A program made the translations under genes and the position numbers. Under the pieces are notes generated by a model, which was given only the letters and a program-made list of their open reading frames with translations, did no database searches and was not told where the DNA came from. Shown here one piece after another: positions 22,016 to 34,900 of a stretch of 64,000 bases of DNA. This DNA comes from Abelmoschus esculentus (taxonomy: Eukaryota; Streptophyta; Magnoliopsida; Malvales; Malvaceae). The stretch's first letter is position 1. Every line of letters starts with the position of its first letter. The stretch is from NCBI GenBank assembly GCA_035048815.1, contig JAUCBN010000024.1, forward strand, positions 6,570,001 through 6,634,000. The letters run 5' to 3'.

Positions 22016-23161
22016 ATGGCACCAAAGAAGTATTCTCGTACCGAAGCCGGATCCTCTTCATCATCTCGTGTTGCACGAGTTGATTTTGATAAGGTCTATG
22101 CTAAGAGTCTAGACAATGATCGTAGATTGGACAATTACAATCTTTTCCGGAGCTATCCTCTCAAAAAGGAAAGATGTGTGGACATTCAATTCATCACGTC
22201 CCATAGATTTTCTTTTCGTTACTATGACCAACTCGTCGAGTGGAAGTTCTTGCGCTTTCTCACCCATACCGGCAAATTCTTTCCAACTCTTGTTCTTATC
22301 TTCTACACTAATGTCAAATGTATTTTATTCCCGGACAAAAGTAAAGTAGTAGCCATTGAATCGTATCTCATGGGAAAATCTTTCAAGATTAATGTCTCTA
22401 CTTTCCTTGATGTTTTTGGTCTTGAGGATAAGGGCAATGATGATGAAGACTCTCTTGCTACTTTCACCGGGTCGGTTACTTCCCTTGATGCACATGACCG
22501 TTTTCTCCATCTTCTCATCTCTTGGTGGATTCGTCCTTCTAATGGGAGGTACTCTAGGATCCGTCAAGTTGATAGCTTTTGGATCACATGCTTCCGTGAT
22601 AAAATCCAACCCAACCTTGCTCGGATTGTTTTCTCGGATATTGTGTGGCATATCCAAAACCGTGCTACCCCCCTTGTTCAATCTTTTCCATATGCGTGCA
22701 TTCTAAGCACCATCTTTTTGCATTTGGACATCGATTGCTCTTATGACAAGGTGGGATCTTTAAAAGAGCTTATTGGAGAAACGTCACTCAATCGTGCTCA
22801 CTTTGTCTATGCTTCAAATGGTGAGTGGACTCGAGGTGCTCCTCCTTCTCCTCCTCATGCTTCGGTTGATCCGGAACCTATCCATCAGTTTGACATGTTG
22901 ACCTTCCTCCAATCTAAGTTTGATTCTCTCAACACCCGCTTGGACTCCATGGATGGCAAGCTTGACACCCTTTCCACTTAATTCACTTCGGGTTTTGATG
23001 CCATCACCACTAGGATGACAAGCCTAGAGGCTCAAGGACACTCCTTGAGAGTATCTCTTGAAGCTCTCCGTCAAAGCCAAAAGCTTACTCAAGATCAAGA
23101 GGAAGATGAAGATGATGAGGATGATGAGGATGATGATGGTGATGACATGGCCGATGATTGA
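22016..23161 (+). pseudogene. Third ORF of copia element (env position; plant-transposon-protein-like), one nonsense codon
   Basis: ATGGCACC opens a frame of 321 codons to TAA at 22979-22981. The same frame continues as FTSGFDAITTRMTSLEAQG to TGA at 23159-23161, so the original was probably ~380 residues. The N terminus is basic and Ser-rich (YSRTEAGSSSSSRVAR). The middle (ERCVDIQFI, FYTNVKC, WWIRPSNGRYSRI, FSDIVWHIQNRAT) resembles the putative plant transposon protein domain found in many plant retroelements; that match is from memory. The C terminus is coiled-coil-like (FDSLNTRLDSMDGKLDTL) and ends in an Asp/Glu run. I see no signal peptide or clear membrane anchor, so an envelope role is unsupported. 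Confidence 0.65.
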
Positions 23162-23530
23162 TCGTGTTGATCTTTCCTATGCTTTGCTTTTTTAGTTATT
23201 AAGACTAGTTATGATGCATTCATATTAGAACTTATGCACCTATTTTATTTTTCCTATGTTTTGGTCTTTATTTTTGTTGGATTATGTTTTGGATACTTTG
23301 CTTGTTATCATTTATGCTTAATATGAACTTTTATATGCTATGGATTATACATTATTTATGCTTACTTATGCTTCATTGATTTTGATCTAACAAAAAGGGG
23401 GAGAAAGTTCTAAGTTTTAAGTTTTTGAAACCATCAACGTTTTTAAATTCTTTTTGGGCACATATTAAGGGGGAGTCTTTCAACCAAAATTATTTCAAAA
23501 CTTAAAATTTCCTTTTGGTTTTGTTATATC
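23162..23530 (+). other. copia 3' untranslated region with two extra purine tracts
   Basis: AT-rich, no ORF. It contains CAAAAAGGGGGAGAAAG (from 23391) and TTAAGGGGGAGTC (from 23466), both similar to the true polypurine tract at 23531. Such upstream copies could act as additional plus-strand primers; this is inference. Confidence 0.6.
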
Positions 23531-23544
23531 AAAAAGGGGGAGAT
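23531..23544 (+). other. Polypurine tract
   Basis: AAAAAGGGGGAGAT directly precedes the 3' LTR start TGTAAAAC at 23545 and is the expected primer for plus-strand synthesis. Confidence 0.9.
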
Positions 23545-24708
23545 TGTAAAACTAAAATTGATTTTGATATAACAAATAAATGTAAGGACTATTTTTGAAA
23601 TAATTTTCTGGTCCTTAAGTCAAAACTTGATCTCTAAGTCAAAACCATGAACTTTAAAATATTCTTACAAGTCTTTTTTACACGAGGGTATCGATACCAT
23701 AAGGACTGGTATCGATACACCTGGGAATTTTCAAGGCTTGTTCTTGAGATCAAGAACAGGTATCGAAACAAGGTTCGATACCAAAACTTTCTGCCAACCC
23801 ATGTTTCAATACTGGTATCGAAACATCTTGGTTAATTTTCAAATTATTTTTTAATTTTTAAAATATGACTCCTGGTATCGATACAGGTATCGATACACCC
23901 TTAATCCCCAACGGCTAGTTTTTGATTCAAATAAGTCAACCGTTGGTGTTAGTTAATTTTTTGAATGATGGTTAGCCTGTATCGAAACAAGGTTCGATAC
24001 CGGGCATCACAGAAAGTTTTTGTATCGAAACAGGTATCGATACACCCCTATTAAATGCATAACGGCTCTTTCTTTTCTTGGCTTGTTTCGAAACAGGTAC
24101 CCCGTGTTTCGATACCACTTGCTGCAGAGTACATTTATGATGGAAAGATGAAGCTCCAACGTCCATATTTACTTTCCCAACAACTTCAACGGTTAGAAAT
24201 CAATGAGAAGGTATAAAAGGAAGTATTTTCAAAAGCATATTAACAAGAAAGAACATCAAGCAACATTCAAGCTCAAAAAACCAACTCAAAGCACTTTATT
24301 GAAAAACCTTGTCCTCCCAACTTGTACTTTTCATTTTGATTTGTTGTAATCTAAGTTTGGGGAGAGTTTGCTTGTATCAAGGGCTATTATTTCTTGTGAG
24401 AAGAATCTTTCTAGCCAATTTAAACTTTTGTAAACCTTGTGAGTGGTAAAATCAATTTTGGGTAGAAAATTGATTTGTTTGTAAAAGTTATCCCTTGAAC
24501 CTAGAAAAAGGCTGAATTCAAGAGTGAATTGCTTTCAAAATCCTTAGTGGGAGCTAAGGTAGTGGAGTAGAGCTTGTTCGAAGCTTGAACCACTATAACT
24601 CTTTGTGTTCTTCAATTTTTAATCTTCACCAAATCTCTCCTACAATTTTTTTTAATATCCAATTCACCCCCCCCTCTTGGCCATTATCCATTACCGATCA
24701 ACTCAACA
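23545..24708 (+). repeat. copia 3' LTR
   Basis: A near copy of 15091-16235 (1164 bp). It keeps TATAAAAGG at 24212-24220, a proper TATA box, and the fuller GTATCGATACC repeat region near 23687-23730. It ends CTCAACA before GTTTT. Its palindrome cluster spans 23687-24116, upstream of the TATA box. Confidence 0.95.
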
Positions 24709-27700
24709 GTTTTGATGCGATTAATAGGAGCATGTCTTAATGTGCTATATAGAGAACCCATTCGAATTTTAACCGAGTAAAAACCTTAAAATTTGAGATT
24801 AATCTGTATAATTTTGTTCAAAAGACCATAATTAAATATTTAAACTCATTAAATATTATTTAATAACATTTGGTTGTCGTTTTGTTGGGATTAAAAGGTG
24901 CATGTCTAAATGGGCTTTATAGAGATTCCGTTCAAATTTTAACCGAGTAAAATTCTGAAAATTTCAGATTAATCTGTATAATTTTGTTCAAAAGCTAATA
25001 ATTAAATATTTGAAGTCATAAAATTTGATTTTAATAAAATTTGGTTGTCGTTTTGATGCGATTAAAATGTGCATGTCTAAATGGGCTTTATAGAGATCCC
25101 GTTCGAATTTTAACCGAATAAAAGGCTAAAAATTTAAGATTAATCTGTATAATTTTGTTCAAAAGCCTATAATTAACTATTTGAACTCATAAAATTTAAT
25201 TTAATAACATTTGGTTGTCGTTTTGATGCGATTAATAGGAGCATGTCTAAATGTGCTCTATAGAGAACCCATTCAAATTTTAACCGAGTAAAAACCTTAA
25301 AATTTGAGATTAATCTGTATAATTTTGTTCAAAAGCCCCTAATTAAATATTTAAACTCATAAAATTTGATTTAATAACATTTGGTTGTCGTTTTGTTGGG
25401 ATTAAAACGTGCATGTCTAAATGGGCTTTATAGAGATTCCGTTCTAATTTTAACCGAGTAAAATTTAGAAAATTTCAGATTAATCTGTATAATTTTGTTC
25501 ACAAGCTAATAATTAAATATTTGAAGTCATAAAATTTGATTTTAATAAAATTTGGTTGTAGTTTTAATGCGATTAAAACGTGCATGTCTAAATTGGTTTA
25601 TAGATATTCCGTTCGAATTTTAACCGAGTAAAAAGCTGAAAATTTGAGATTAATCTATATAATTTTGTTCAAAAGCCTATAATTAACTATTTGAAGTCAT
25701 AAAATTTAATTTAATAACATTTGGTTGTCGTTTTGATGCGATTAATAGGAGCATGTCTAAATGTACTCTATAGAGAACCCATTCGAATTTTAACCGAGTA
25801 AAAACCTTAAAATTTGAGATTAATCTGTATAATTTTGTTCAAAAGACCATAATTAAATATTTAAACTCATAAAATATTATTTAATCACATTTGGTTGTCG
25901 TTTTGTTGGGATTAAAAGGTGCATGTCTAAATGGGCTTTATAGAGATTCCGTTCAAATTTTAACCGAGTAAAATTCTGAAAATTTCAGATTAATCTGTAT
26001 AATTTTGTTCAAAAGCTAATAATTAAATATTTGAAGTCATAAAATTTGATTTTAATAAAATTTGGTTGTCGTTTTGATGCGATTAAAATGTGCATGTCTA
26101 AATGGGCTTTATAGAGATCCCGTTCGAATTTTAACCGAATAAAAGGCTAAAAATTTAAGATTAATCTGTATAATTTTGTTCAAAAGCCTATAATTAACTA
26201 TTTGAACTCATAAAATTTAATTTAATAACATTTGGTTGTCGTTTTGATGCGATTAATAGGAGCATGTCTAAATGTGCTCTATAGAGAACCCATTCAAATT
26301 TTAACCGAGTAAAAACCTTAAAATTTGAGATTAATCTGTATAATTTTGTTCAAAAGCCCATAATTAAATATTTAAACTCATAAAATTTGATTTAATAACA
26401 TTTGGTTGTCGTTTTATTGGGATTAAAACGTGCATGTCTAAATGGGCTTTATAGAGATTCCGTTCTAATTTTAACCGAGTAAAATTTAGAAAATTTCAGA
26501 TTAATCTGTATAATTTTGTTCACAAGCTAATAATTAAATATTTGAAGTCATAAAATTTGATTTTAATAAAATTTGGTTGTAGTTTTAATGCGATTAAAAT
26601 GTGCATGTCTAAATGGGCTTTATAGAGATCCCGTTCGAATTTTAACCGAGTAAAAAGCTGAAAATTTGAGATTAATCTGTATAATTTTGTTCAAAAGCCT
26701 ATAATTAACTATTTGAAGTCATAAAATTTAATTTAATAACATTTGGTTGTCGTTTTGATGCGATTAATAGGAGCATGTCTAAATGTACTCTATAGAGAAC
26801 CCATTCAAATTTTAACCGAGTAAAAACCTTAAAATTTGAGATTAATCTGTATAATTTTGTTCAAAAGCCCCTAATTAAATATTTAAACTCATAAAATTTG
26901 ATTTAATAACATTTGGTTGTCGTTTTGTTGGGATTAAAACGTGCATGTCTAAATGGGCTTTATAGAGATTCCGTTCTAATTTTAACCGAGTAAAATTTAG
27001 AAAATTTCAGATTAATCTGTATAATTTTGTTCACAAGCTAATAATTAAATATTTGAAGTCATAAAATTTGATTTTAATAAAATTTGGTTGTAGTTTTAAT
27101 GCGATTAAAACGTGCATGTCTAAATTGGTTTATAGATATTCCGTTCGAATTTTAACCGAGTAAAAAGCTGAAAATTTGAGATTAATTTGTATAATTTTGT
27201 TCAAAAGCCTATAATTAACTATTTGAAGTCATAAAATTTAATTTAATAACATTTGGTTGTCGTTTTGATGCGATTAATAGGAGCATGTCTAAATGTACTC
27301 TATAGAGAACCCATTCGAATTTTAACCGAGTAAAAACCTTAAAATTTGAGATTAATCTGTATAATTTTGTTCAAAAGACCATAATTAAATATTTAAACTC
27401 ATAAAATATTATTTAATAACATTTGGTTGTCGTTTTGTTGGGATTAAAAGGTGCATGTCTAAATGGGCTTTATAGAGATTCCGTTCTAATTTTAACAGAG
27501 TAAAATTCTGAAAATTTTAGATTAATCTGTGTAATTTTGTTCAAAAGCTAATAATTCAATATATGAAGTCATAAAATTTGATTTTAATAAAATTTGTTTG
27601 TTGTTTTAATGCGATTAAAACGTGCATGTCTAAATGGGCTTTATAGAGATTCCGTTCGAATTTTAACCGAGTAAAAAGCTGAAAATTTGAGATTAATCTG

Positions 27701-30700
27701 TATAATTTTGTTCAAAAGCCTATAATTAACTATTTGAACTCATAAAATTTAATTTTATAACATTTGATTGTCCTTTTGATGCGATTAATAGGAGCATGTC
27801 TAAATGTGCTCTATAGAGAACCCATTCGAATTTTAACCGAGTAAAAACCTTAAAATTTGCGATTAATCTGTATAATTTTGTTCAAAAGACCATAATTAAA
27901 TATTTAAACTCATAAAATATTATTTAATCACATTTGGTTGTCGTTTTGTTGGGATTAAAACGTGCATGTCTAAATGGGCTTTATAGAGATTCCGTTCTAA
28001 TTTTAACCGAGTAAAATTCTGAAAATTTCCGATTAATCTGTATAATTTTGTTCAAAAGCAAATAATTAAATATTTGAAATCATAAAATTTGATTTTAATA
28101 AAATTTGGTTGTCGTTTTGATACGATTAAAACGTTCATGTCTAAATGGGCTTTATAGAGATTCCGTTCGAATTTTAACCGAGTAAAAAGCTGAAAATTTG
28201 AGATTAATCTGTATAATTTTGTTCAAAAGCCTATAATTAACTATTTGAACTCATAAAATTTAATTTTAATAACATTTGGTTTTCGTTTTGATGCGATTAA
28301 TAGGAGCATGTCTAAATGTGCTCTATAGAGAACCCATTCGAATTTTAACCGAGTAAAAACCTTAAAATTTGAGATTAATCTGTATAATTTTGTTCAAAAG
28401 ACCATAATTAAATATTTAAACTCATAAAATATTATTTAATAACATTTAGTTGTCGTTTTGTTGGGATTAAAACGTGCATGTCTAAATAAATGGGATTTAT
28501 AGAGATTCTGTTCTAATTTTAACCGAGTAAAATTCTGAAAATTTCAGATTAATCTGTATAATTTTGTTCAAAAGCTAATAATTAATTATTTGAAAACATA
28601 AAATTTGATTTTAATAAAATTTGGTTGTAGTTTTAATGCGATTAAAACGTGCATGTCTAAATGGGCTTTAAAGAGATTCCGTTCGAATTTTAACTGAGTA
28701 AAAAGCTAAAAATTTGAGATTAATATGTATAATTTTGTTCAAAAGCCTATAATTAACTATTTGAACTCATAAAATTTAATTTAATAATATTTGGTTGTCG
28801 TTTTGATGCGATTAATACGAGCATGTCTAAATGTGCTCTATAGAGAATCAATTCAAATTTTAACCGAGTAAAAACAATAAAAATTGAGATTAATCTGTAT
28901 AATTTTGTTCAAAAGACCATAATTAAATATTTAAACTCATAAAATTTGATTTCATAACATTTGGTTGTCGTTTTTTTGGGATTAAAACGTGCATGTCTAA
29001 ATGGGCTTTATAGAGATTCCGTTCTAATTTTAACCGAGTGAAATTCTGAAAATTTCAGATTAATCTGTATAATTTTGTTCAAAAGCTAATAATTAACTAT
29101 TTGAACTCATAAAATTTGATTTTAATAAAATTTGGTTGTCGTTTTGATGCGATTAAAACGTGCATGTCTAAATGGATTCTATAGAGATTCCGTTCGAATT
29201 TTAACCGAGTAAAAAGCTGAAAATTTGAGATTAATCTGTATAATTTTGTTCAAAAGCCTATAATTAACTATTTGAACTCATAAAATTTAATTTAATAACA
29301 TTTGGTTGTCGTTTTGATGCGATTAATACGAGCATCTCTAAATATGCTCTATTGAGAATCCGTTCGAATTTTAACCGAGTAAAAACCTTAAAATTTGAGA
29401 TTAATCGGTATAATTTTGTTCAAAAGCTAATAATTAATTATTTGAAATCATAAAATTTGATTTTAATAATATTTGGTTGTCGTTTGGTTGGGGTTAAAAC
29501 GTGCATGTCTAAATGGGCTTTATAGAGATTTCGTTCTAATTATAACAGAGTAAAATTCTGAAAATTTCAGATTAATCTGTATAATTTTGTTCAAAAGCTA
29601 ATAATTAATTTTTTGAAATCATAAAATTTGATTTTAATAATATTTGGTTGTAGTTTTGATGCGATTAAAACGTGCATGTCTAAATGGACTTTATAGAGAT
29701 TCCGTTCGAATTTTAACCGAGTAAAAAGCTGAAAATTTGAGATTAATCTGTATAATCTTGTTCAAAATCCTATAATTAACTATTTGAACTCATAAAATTT
29801 AATTTAATAACATTTAGTTGTCGTTTTGATGCGATTAATACGAGAATGTCTAAATGTGCTCTATAGAGAATCCGTTCGAATTTTAATCGAGTAAAAACCT
29901 TAAAATTTGAGATTAATCTGTATAATTTTGTTCAAAAACCGAAAATTAAATATTTAAACTCATAAAATTTGATTTAATAACATTTGGTTGTCGTTTTGTT
30001 TGGATTAAAACGTGTATGTCTAAATAGGCTTAATAGAGATTCCGTTCTAATTTTAACCGAGTAAAATTCTGAAAATTTCAGATTAATCTCTATAATTTTG
30101 TTCAAAAGCTAATAATTAATTATTTGAAATCATAAAATTTGATTTTAATAAAATTTGGTTGTAGTTTTAATGCGATTAAAACGTGCATGTCTAAATGGGC
30201 TTTATAGAGATTCCGTTCGAATTTTAACCGAGTAAAAAGCTGAAAATTTGAGATTAATTTGTATAATTTTGTTCAAAAGCCTATAATTAACTATTTAAAT
30301 TCATAAAATTTAATTTAATAACATTTGGTTGTCGTTTTGATGCGATTAATAAGAGCATGTCTAAATATGCTCTATAGAGAACCCATTCGAATTTTAACCG
30401 AGTAAAAACCTTAAAATTTGAGATTAATCTGTATAATTTTGTTCAAAAGACCATAATTAAATATTTAAACTCATAAAATATTATTTAATAATATTTGGTT
30501 ATCGTTTTGTTGGGATTAAAACGTGCATGTCTAAATGGGCTTTATAGAGATTCCGTTCTAATTTTAACCGAGTAAAATTCTGAAAATTTTAGATTAATCT
30601 GTATAATTTTGTTCAAAAGCTAATAATTAAATATTTGAAGTCATAAAATTTGATTTTAATAAAATTTGGTTCTCGTTTTGATGCGATTAAAACGTGCATG

Positions 30701-31910
30701 TCTAAATGGGCTTTATAGAGATCCCGGTCGAATTTTAACCGAATAAAAAGCTAAAAATTTGAGATTAATCTGTATAATTTTGTTCAAAAGCCTATAATTA
30801 ACAATTTAAACTCATAAAATTTAATTTAATAACATTTGGTTGTTTTTTTGATGCGATTAATAGGAGCATGTCTAAATGTGCTCTATAGAGAACCCATTCG
30901 AATTTTAACCGAGTAAAAACCTTAAAATTTAAGATTAATCTGTATAATTTTGTTCAAAAGCCCATAATTAAATATTTAAACTTATAAAATTTGATTTAAT
31001 AACATTTGGTTGTCGTTTTGTTGAGATTAAAACGTGCATGTCTAAATGGGTTTATAGAGATTCCGTTCTAATTTTAACCGAGTAAAATTCTGAAAATTTT
31101 AGATTAATCTGTATAATATGTTCAAAATCTAATAATTAAATATTTGAAATCATAAAATTTTATTTTAATATAATTTGGTTGTCGTTTTGATGCGATTAAA
31201 ACGTGCATGTCTAAATGGGATTTATAGAGCTTCCGTTCGAATTTTAACCGAGTAAAAAGCTGAAAATTTGTGATTAATCTGTATAATTTTGTTCAAAAGC
31301 CTATAATTAACTATTTGACCTCATAAAATTTAATCTAATAACATTTGGTTGTCCTTTTGATGCGATTAATACGAGCATGTCTAAATGTGCTCTATTGAGA
31401 ATCCGCTCTAATTATAACCGAGTAAAATTCTGAAAATTTCAGATTAATCTGTATAATTTTGTTCAAAAGCTAATAATTAATTATTTGAAATCATAAAATT
31501 TGATTTTAATAACATTTGGTTGTCGTTTGGTTGGGATTAATACGTGCATGTCTAAATGGGCTTTGTAGAGATTCCGATCTAATTTTAACCGAGTAAAATT
31601 CTGAAAATTTCAGATTAATCTGTATAATTTTGTTCAAAAGCTAATAATTAAATATTTGAAATCATAAAATTTGATTTTAATAAAATTTGGTAGTCGTTTT
31701 GATGCGATAAAAACGTGCATGTCTAAATGGACTTTATAGAGATTCCGTTCGAATTTTAACCGAGTAAAAAGCTGAAAATTTGAGATTAATCTGTATAATT
31801 TTTTCAAAAGCCTAAAATTAAATATTTGAACTCATAAAATTTAATTTAATAACATTTGGTTGTCGTTTTGATGCGATTAATACGAGCATGTCTAAATGTG
31901 CTCTATAGAG

Positions 31911-34900
31911 AATCCGTTTGACTTTTAAACGAGTAAAAACCTTAAAATTTGAGATTAATCTGTACACTTTTGTTTAAAAGCCTATAATTAAATATTTAAA
32001 CTCATAAAATTTGATCTAATAACATTTGGTTGTCGTTTTGTTGGGATTAAAATGTGTATGTCTAAATGGTCTTTATAGAGATTCCGTATTAATTTTAACC
32101 GAGTAAAATTCTGAAAATTTCAGATTAATCTCTATAATTTTGTTCAAAAGCTAATAATTAATTATTTGAAAACATAAAATTTGATTTTAATAAAATTTGG
32201 TTATAGTTTTAATGCGATTAAAACGTGCTTGTCTAAATGGGCTTTATAGAGATTCCGTTCGAATTTTAACTGAGTAAAAAGCTAAAAATTTGAGATTAAT
32301 ATGTATAATTTTGTTCAAAAGCCTATAATTAACTATTTGAACTCATAAAATTTAATTTAATAATATTTGGTTGTCGTTTTGATGCGATTAATACGAGCAT
32401 GTCTAAATATGCTCTATAGAGAATTCGTTCAAATTTTAACCGAGTAAAAACAATAAAAATTGAGATTAATCTGTATAATTTTGTTCAAAAGATCATAATT
32501 AAATTTTTAAACTCATAAAATTTGATTTAATAACATTTGGTTGTCGTTTTTTTGGGATTAAAACGTGCATGTCTAAATGGGCTTTATAGAGATTCCGTTC
32601 TAATTTTAACCGAGTGAAATTCTGAAAATTTCCGATTAATCTGTATAATTTTGTTCAAAAGCAAATAATTAAATATTTGAAATCATAAAATTTGATTTTA
32701 ATAAAATTTGGTTGTCGTTTTGATGCGATTAAAACGTGCATGTCTAAATGGATTCTATGGAGATTCCGTTCGAATTTTAACCGAGTAAAAAGCTGAAAAT
32801 TTGAGATTAATCTGTATAATTTTGTTCAAAAGCCTATAATTAACTATTTGAACTCATAAAATTTAATTTAATAACATTTGGTTGTCGTTTTGATGCGATT
32901 AATACGAGCATGTCTAAATATGCTCTATTGAGAATCCGTTCGAATTTTAACCGAGTAAAAACCTTAAAATTTGAGATTAATCTGTATAATTTAGTTCAAA
33001 AGCTAATAATTAATTATTTGAAATCATCAAATTTAATTTTAATAACATTTGGTTGTCGTTTGGTTGGGGTTAAAACGTGCATGTCTAAATGGGCTTTATA
33101 GAGATTTCGTTCTAATTATAACAGAGTAAAATTCTGAAAATTTCAGATTAATCTCTATAATTTTGTTCAAAAGCTAATAATTAATTTTTTGAAATCATAA
33201 AATTTGATTTTAATAAAATTTGGTTGTAGTTTTAATGCGATTAAAACGTGCATGTCTAAATGGGCTTTATAGAGATTCCGTTCGAATTTTAACCGAGTAA
33301 AAAGCTGAAAATTTGAGATTAATCTGTATAATTTTGTTCAAAAGCCTATAATTAACTATTTAAATTCATAAAATTTAATTTAATAACATTTGGTTGTCGT
33401 TTAGATGCGATTAATAAGAGCATGTCTAAATATGCTCTATAGAGAACCCATTCGAATTTTAACCGAGTAAAAACCTTAAAATTTGAGATTAATCTGTATA
33501 ATTTTGTTCAAAAGACCATAATTAAATATTTAAACTCATAAAATATTATTTAATAATATTTGGTTATCGTTTTGTTGGGATTAAAACGTGCATGTCTAAA
33601 TGGGCTTTATAGAGATTCCGTTCTAATTATAACAGAGTAAAATTCTAAAAATTTAAGATTAATCTGTATAATTTTGTTCAAAAGCTAATAATTAATTTTT
33701 TGAAATCATAAAATTTGATTTTAATAATATTTGGTTGTAGTTTTGATGCGATTAAAACGTGCATGTCTAAATGGACTTTATAGAGATTCCGTTCGAATTT
33801 TAACTGAGTAAAAAGCTGAAAATTTGAGATTAATCTGTATAATCTTGTTCAAAATCCTATAATTAACTATTTGAACTCATAAAATTTAATTTATTAACAT
33901 TTGGTTATCGTTTTGATGCGATTAATACGAGCATGTCTAAATGTGCTCTATAGAGAATCCGTTTGACTTTTAAACGAGTAAAAACCTTAAAATTTGAGAT
34001 TAATCTGTACACTTTTGTTTAAAAGCCTATAATTAAATATTTAAACTCATAAAATTTGATCTAATAACATTTGGTTGTCGTTTTGTTGGGATTAAAATGT
34101 GTATGTCTAAATGGTCTTTATAGAGATTCCGTATTAATTTTAACCGAGTAAAATTCTGAAAATTTCAGATTAATCTCTATAATTTTGTTCAAAAGCTAAT
34201 AATTAATTATTTGAAAACATAAAATTTGATTTTAATAAAATTTGGTTATAGTTTTAATGCGATTAAAACGTGCATGTCTAAATGGGCTTTATAGAGATTC
34301 CGTTCGAATTTTAACTGAGTAAAAAGCTAAAAATTTGAGATTAATATGTATAATTTTGTTCAAAAGCCTATAATTAACTATTTGAACTCATAAAATTTAA
34401 TTTAATAATATTTGGTTGTCGTTTTGATGCGATTAATACGAGCATGTCTAAATATGCTCTATAGAGAATTCGTTCAAATTTTAACCGAGTAAAAACAATA
34501 AAAATTGAGATTAATCTGTATAATTTTGTTCAAAAGATCATAATTAAATTTTTAAACTCATAAAATTTGATTTAATAACATTTGGTTGTCGTTTTTTTGG
34601 GATTAAAACGTGCATGTCTAAATGGGCTTTATAGAGATTCCGTTCTAATTTTAACCGAGTGAAATTCTGAAAATTTCCGATTAATCTGTATAATTTTGTT
34701 CAAAAGCAAATAATTAAATATTTGAAATCATAAAATTTGATTTTAATAAAATTTGGTTGTCGTTTTGATGCGATTAAAACGTGCATGTCTAAATGGATTC
34801 TATGGAGATTCCGTTCGAATTTTAACCGAGTAAAAAGCTGAAAATTTGAGATTAATCTGTATAATTTTGTTCAAAAGCCTATAATTAACTATTTGAACTC

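Larger units (their letters stand above)
15091..24708 (+). mobile_element. Complete Ty1/copia (SIRE-like) LTR retrotransposon with a third ORF
   Basis: A 9618-bp element runs TGTAAAACTA...CTCAACA between LTRs of 1145 and 1164 bp, with 5-bp GTTTT duplications, an initiator Met-tRNA PBS, gag, pol in the copia order PR-INT-RT-RH, an extra ORF downstream, and a polypurine tract against the 3' LTR. Large gag, coiled-coil tail and a 3' extra ORF suggest the SIRE/Maximus lineage. The LTRs differ by roughly 15 substitutions plus a few indels (by eye). The copy is non-autonomous: pol has two nonsense codons, a frameshift and a lost integrase catalytic residue. Confidence 0.95.

Noticed and set aside
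22016..23161. A retroviral-type envelope gene
   Set aside because: No signal peptide, cleavage site or clear transmembrane anchor is visible; only its position after pol recalls env.
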